Assembly (NCBI GenBank): GCA_036023115.1
Contig: JAYKKT010000040.1
Coordinates: 2,725,501-2,789,500 of the forward strand
Direction of reading: 5' to 3'
Source: Brasenia schreberi
Taxonomy: Eukaryota > Streptophyta > Magnoliopsida > Nymphaeales > Cabombaceae
Length of the DNA stretch: 64,000 nucleotides
The notes under the pieces were generated by a model. That model did no database searches and had not been told where the DNA came from. It worked only from the letters and a program-made list of their open reading frames with translations. The translations under genes were made by a program, and so were the position numbers. Shown here piece after piece: positions 58,934 to 64,000 of this stretch. Position 1 is the first letter of the stretch; each line of letters starts with the position of its first letter.

Positions 58934-60814
58934 CCCATTTGCAACTAAACCTTTTGAGTTTCAAAAACGCTGTTAAGCATGAGGCAGCCACCTAACCTGA
59001 TGAATTCTTCCTTGTACTGCATGGATCACATTAACTCTCGAGGACACCAACCACAACATTCAGGTTATTGAATAAGAAGTAACCACTGCGAGAATGAACA
59101 CCATCTTCGTCGTCCTTAGAATTTTGAACACAATTTTAGTTTTTATTAATTCTTTGTTATTTTAGCTCACCAAAAGTGTTTCCAAAATCTGTAGAGGATT
59201 TCTCGCAGAAAAATTTCGAAGGACGATATTCGTGACTGCCATTTCCCAGTGTCACCAGTTTTCACTATGCTTTAAGCAATCTATCGTTGGTGTGGTAGGC
59301 CTCTTGGTGATTGGAAATGACGGGTCCTTTGTTTCTTGCTATGTTGCATGGGTATGCCCTTTTGGGCATCGTATCCGTATCTGGTACGTATCGGATACGG
59401 GTATGCGTATGGGTACGTCGGGCATATATTCATACAGCCTGCAGCGTATCGGTACGTGAATACATATTCGGGTACGCATACCCGATGTTGGGTACGCAAA
59501 ACCCTAACTCTCTCTCGATTCTTTCCTCTGGCAGACTGACTCTCTCTCTCCTTCTGTCCTTCGTCTCACTCACCTCCTGCGTTTCTCCTTCGTCTCAGGT
59601 CAACCGGCGACCGGAGACCACCGTCCCTTGTCTCACTCACCTTCTGGTACAGTTGTTGCCTTGTTGGTTGTTCTGCTACAGGTTAACGGGGCTCATTTCG
59701 TATTGAAGGCATGCCGAGCTATCGTGGAGATGGGGCATTTGAGCTCTCTCCTTCCGTCCTTCGTCTCACTCACCTCCTTCGTCTAAGTTGTTGCATTTGG
59801 GTTCTCTCCTTCCGTCCTTTGTCTCACTCACCTCCTGCATATTAAAACATGAAAGTTTCTTTTTATGCGTGCATTCAGGTGAAAATGGGGCTCATTTCAT
59901 ATTGAAACATTGAAGGCATGCTAGAGGTTAACGGGGCTCATTTCATATTGAAACATTGAAGGCATGCCGACATGTTTCATGTTTGTGACATTATGTGGTT
60001 TATGTACACTTACAAGTTACAACGTTATGTGGTTTATGTGGTTTATGTGAAATAGTTGTCAATGGATATATACACTTACAATTTACAACTTACAAGTTAC
60101 AACTTACAAGTTGCAACGTTGATCTGTGTTATATGTACTGCAATTAGCTGCGTGATATTCTGTCCTTTTAGACAATGTGCACAGCTGGAACTTTTAGACA
60201 ATGTGAAGCGCTGGAACTTTTAGACAATGTCAAGTCAACTAGGATATACCACACAGGAGTATCTGTGTGGTATATGAACTTTTATTGACAACGTGAAGCG
60301 CAGAGATGTGAGTTGCACTAATTTTTAAGCTTATTCGTCACCTCGGATAAGTACAAAAAGTACCAACGAATTCTTACAGGATTCAATAAGACCTTTTGAC
60401 TCATCTTGTACTGGTGCAGTAAGTTCTAAACAAACCAGTATCCTAGTACGTAAGGATGAATTGTGACAACCAGTTAGCTATTTATGGCCGATGATTCTCT
60501 GCATTCAAGAAACAAGTTATCAAAATTATTCTACAATAAGAAAGAAAATTTAACAAGTTTCATGACAAGATGTGAACATACAATCAGAAAGAGGAAGGCT
60601 AAGACCCTGACCCATGTTACAAATATACAGTGACTACGAAGGAATAGATGATGCCTCAGATATTATTAGTAATCTTCATGTTCGTTTTCAACTTCTTTGT
60701 GCTTGCCCAAATCCCTGTTTCTAGTTGCACGTAGCAAGATGGGGGAGTCAATGTTCATTAAAACAATTGAAACCTTTTCCATCTCCACATAGAATCCTGA
60801 ACTTGGGCATGGGC
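58733..60814. other. No gene seen between pseudouridine synthase and PP2C
   Basis: A (CT)n(CA)n microsatellite lies at 58861-58932, about 190 bp upstream of the synthase ATG. 59336-59500 is rich in GGTACG/CGTATC words (GGATACGGGTATGCGTATGG). 59681-59970 has three copies of GGGGCTCATTTC followed by TATTGAA and GGCATGC. 60000-60130 repeats ACTTACAAGTTACAAC. This looks like a transposable element with iterated internal motifs. No coding region is supported. Confidence 0.5.
58861..58932. repeat. (CT)n(CA)n microsatellite
   Basis: About 56 bases of CT followed by about 14 of CA. On the transcribed strand of the pseudouridine synthase it is (TG)n(AG)n in the proximal promoter. Confidence 0.9.
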
Positions 60815-63285
60815 TCAGCGGGAGTTACCATGATCCACTGGTGCGATAAAAGGAGCTAAAGAATTTGCAGGAACTGTTCTCCCCCCGCCTCTGATAGAGA
60901 CATTGAAACTGGTTCCGTTCAAGCTTGCTTTGCTTATAAGATTGTAATCCAGAAATACAACTACTACTGTGATGTCATCATGAAAATGTCGCCTCACTCC
61001 TCGTTCAATTTTCTTCAGATCAGAGTATCGCATCTCCCTTTTCTTGGCTGCTTCTTGGAGCGCAGCTTTGACAAGTCTCCTTGCACTTCCCTGCATCAAA
61101 AGAATCAGTTTCAATAAGCATTAAAATAATCTAAGTGCTGCATTATTTGGTCTAATATACTCCAAACCAATAACAGAAACAACAGAAAGGAAAAAAACAT
61201 CCACATCAACTACAAATCTTCCCAGTGGATTTTTGTTTTATTCCTTTATTCTTGACGATGGAAAAAGCAAGCAGCAGAAAGACCGGGTAAAAGCACAAGG
61301 TTCTCGAATAATAAAAGGAATTCTCTTTTTCCATGGGAGATCAAAAGCAGATAATGACTATATTCAGCTATGGACACTGATCTTCAACAGAAAATAACAA
61401 AGATTCCAAGAAGAGCCAATGGAATCTAAACACCGAGCTCAGAAAGAATTGTCGTTGAAGAATTTAAAAAGATATAGTAGTGTTCACTCAATCGGTAAAC
61501 AAGGACATCTAAAACCTAGTTCATACAACACTCAGTAATACGCTTTTAAGGAAAACGTCAGAAAGGGATAGTTTCTGCAGGAAGGGATTGGTGATACTGT
61601 GCATCAAGAAAATGGAGCTTACATTTTGTGGATGATGATGAACAAGATCAACTGCTTCCTGGTTACTAAGATGCTCCCAGAGCCCATCAGAAGCAAATAT
61701 GATGAACTGATCACATGGTAGCAGTGTGTGAACCTCAATTGATGGCTCAGCACTAAGTATTGGCCTTTTAATACGCTGAGGAAGACGAAATTTAGCATAT
61801 AAAGGCTCCCTATTGAATTCAGCCTTTTTCAGATATACATCACCAATTGATCTGGAAACCTGCATGGCGAATACATTCAGTTAGAGACTAAAACATTACT
61901 GTTTATATGCATGATTTACTCACAACAGTCCCAGTCATAGAGACAGACATACTGAAGAAATTAAGCATATAACAAATCAGGCCATTGTGAGGAATTGCTA
62001 TTTATTGTGGGCATCAACCATGAATTACTTCTGCTACCATCCCAGAAAAGAGCTTACTATGTCAGCTTGTTTGGTGTCTCTGTCGTTTCTTATCAGTCTG
62101 AATAAAATCTTGTGGCCATACAAAAGTCAGACTCCTGTTAAACAAAAACTATCATCTTATTAAGTCCCTAAGGATCTAATAAAGATTGGTAAGTGGGCTT
62201 ATACTAAATATCTCAGGTACAAGATGGCGAATGGAATTGATAAAAGCCCAATTCCCTTTTTAGCACCCATTGTATGTTACTGTAAATTTTGTCTTTGGAT
62301 ATCGAGTATTAAAGAGCCATCTTCAGTGTTTTCGTTTCTCCTTCTTCGAGTCAATGTAGGACGAAAACAGAAAACATTCAAATTGTGATGGAGGAGTTCA
62401 AATCTTCTCAGCAATAGATGCCCTACTTCCAGACTCACATGCCCGAACCTTATTTGATGCATACCAAGTCAAATTTTCTAGACACTTTCGAGAAACCAAC
62501 TTTAATTATCATAACGATTATAGATACTTTCAAGTTTCAAATGGGTATCTCAATCGATTTGGACAAACACAAAAATAGTTAATGGCTAAAAATCAAATTT
62601 GGCGCACACCCTTACTAGAATTAGCACCTCCCTAATTAAAATTATGGAGCACAGTTGAACTACTAGTGGGAAAATGTTGACACCATCTTCAAATCGCTTA
62701 GCAAAGTATTCAATGGACATAAAACAAATGCTGGGACTAGATAAAATCTGAATATGATAAATCAGATGTATACAGACTTTGACAAATTTATCTAAAAGTA
62801 GATGCATATGAGTGTTATGATTGTATGACAGTTAACAAGAAAACATATCTACCACGTACGAGAAAGTAGGCACCCGTACCATAACCTATCATCTAGAGTT
62901 GAGTGAGAAAAGAATACCTGTATAAGGCCCTTCACACGCCATACGTTATGCTTCAATACTACAATATTTGAATCATCGGGATGCGTGAACCGCAACTCCT
63001 GTCTTACAGATTCAATACTTGCATTATGTTCTGCCGATAACTGCACGGGCAGGACCTCCCCTGTTCCCTTGACTAGCCTCCCCAAAACGGCACGAGAGTC
63101 GCCCGCATTTGCAACATATAGTTTGCCATTGCAAATCACTCCAGCCAGGCAACATGACCCAACCGCAGCAAGTTGAGGCCTAGTAGACCATTGCTTGGAG
63201 ACAAGAGAACAAAATCCCTCTTCCGTTGAGAGAAATGCCTTCCTTATAACATCAGCTGACATTGACTGCTGCTCCGACGTGAATT
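60815..63285 (-). CDS. Protein phosphatase 2C, clade D-like, last three exons (partial)
   Basis: Exons: 62918-63285, 61623-61859, 60815-61090, with GT-AG introns and consistent phases; about 293 residues are visible. PP2Cs are Mg/Mn-dependent Ser/Thr phosphatases. Visible motifs: [29 protein letters not shown], the metal-site [45 protein letters not shown] and [11 protein letters not shown] with the final metal Asp. The order and wording match clade D PP2Cs (for example At3g51370), members of which act on plasma-membrane H+-ATPase regulation together with SAUR proteins. The first exon, with the DGHGG metal site, is not present; the first visible exon starts after an acceptor with a phase needing one more base upstream. 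The C-terminal tail is Ser/Gly-rich as in the family. Confidence 0.92.
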
Positions 63286-64000
63286 CTGCATATAACAACT
63301 AATCTTTTTCATTACTGCACATCATTGTTCAGATGGCTCACTCTTAACAATTCAAGGACAACTAGGACACCCGAATAGCATTCCCCTCCAAAATAAACGA
63401 GACTGTCTATCAACAAATTGAGGAAAACCAAATCCATATGAGACAACAAAGAAACTATGCATTGGATGACATACAGAAGGAGCCAAATGATAGCTTAACA
63501 AAACAGAAAGCAACAGATCGAATTGAAAACGACATTTAAGTTCATAAATTTGCCATTAAGACGGTGAACTTTACTACCACGAAGAACAAACCGATGAAAA
63601 TCCTATAGAGTAGCCGCCAGTAAAACACTTAAAAATGTCTTTCGAATTCATGAACCTCGGACTTAAAATAGAAAAAGCTACTGCCAAGGACATGCAAACA
63701 GAGCAACGTTTTGAAAGTTGAAGTACAAACTAAAACTCAAACGCATAACCTCCGAATCAAGAAACTCACCGACCTGGAGAAATCACTGAGCATTAAAAAG
63801 ATTTAAGCTGAAACAATGGAGACATTCCTGGATCATGTGTCCATACCAACAGGCAGATCTCCAAAACCAATCACAAATTCGATAAAAGAATCCAAAGAAA
63901 CTGAGAAGAAAAGGACAAGTTGGATCCTATCACTTTACCAGGCACCCATAACTAATCAAGCCAGCCACAAGAAAAGAAATTTACTTCACCAAACCGCCAA
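63286..64000 (-). other. First intron of the PP2C gene, continuing past the window
   Basis: No exon-like sequence with the DGHGG motif or the family N-terminus is present up to position 64000, so the first intron must extend beyond the right edge. It is AT-rich with no repeats that I recognise. Confidence 0.7.

Overview
This window is nuclear DNA from a flowering plant. The signs are genes with GT-AG introns, plant-specific families (a GT-2-type trihelix factor, a U-box/ARM ligase, a NIP-type RING-H2 protein, a clade-D PP2C), plant Ty3/Gypsy, LINE, SINE and MITE debris, and many (CT)n, (AT)n and (AT)n(AG)n microsatellites. I cannot name the species from the sequence. The DNA is AT-rich and most of it is repeat-derived.

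Layout. 919-4576 (+): a broken, intron-bearing copy of the ribosome-biogenesis factor LTV1. 6138-6431 (-): an intact small secreted-peptide-like gene. 6.7-13.6 kb: no gene, but SINEs, a MITE, tandem duplications and two palindromic microsatellites. 13621-15940 (-): a two-exon trihelix transcription factor whose second trihelix is complete and whose first is reduced to remnants. 16-27.9 kb: no gene, but repeat tracts, an unexplained GC-rich block with inverted repeats, a decayed LINE and SINEs. 27936-37494 (-): a U-box/ARM (PUB-type) pseudogene split inside its U-box by an 8.4 kb Ty3/Gypsy chromovirus insertion with rearranged internal structure. 37615-37960 (-): an exon-like reading frame I do not recognise. 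38-42.8 kb: repeats. 42863-46316 (-): an intact five-exon RING-H2 membrane protein gene. 46.3-52.2 kb: repeats. 52499-58672 (-): an intact seven-exon RluA-type RNA pseudouridine synthase, probably organellar, with several transposable elements in its introns. 60815-63285 (-): the last three exons of a PP2C phosphatase whose first exon lies beyond the right edge.

The five intact or partly intact genes are all on the minus strand. I see no sign that they form a pathway; this looks like ordinary plant gene order among transposons.

The most unusual structures are these: (1) the retrotransposon locus, where a complete LTR is followed by a second copy of the 152 bp host U-box flank and a 15 bp LTR stub before the primer-binding site, which suggests a join between a solo-LTR allele and a full-length allele; (2) a trihelix factor that has lost the core of its first DNA-binding domain; (3) a GTGTCGG-rich element present three times, always inside introns and twice head-to-head; (4) an orphan secreted-peptide precursor with an acidic DY motif; (5) a pseudouridine synthase with Arg in place of the usual Thr in the GRTHQ motif. 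No clearly new multi-gene system was found.
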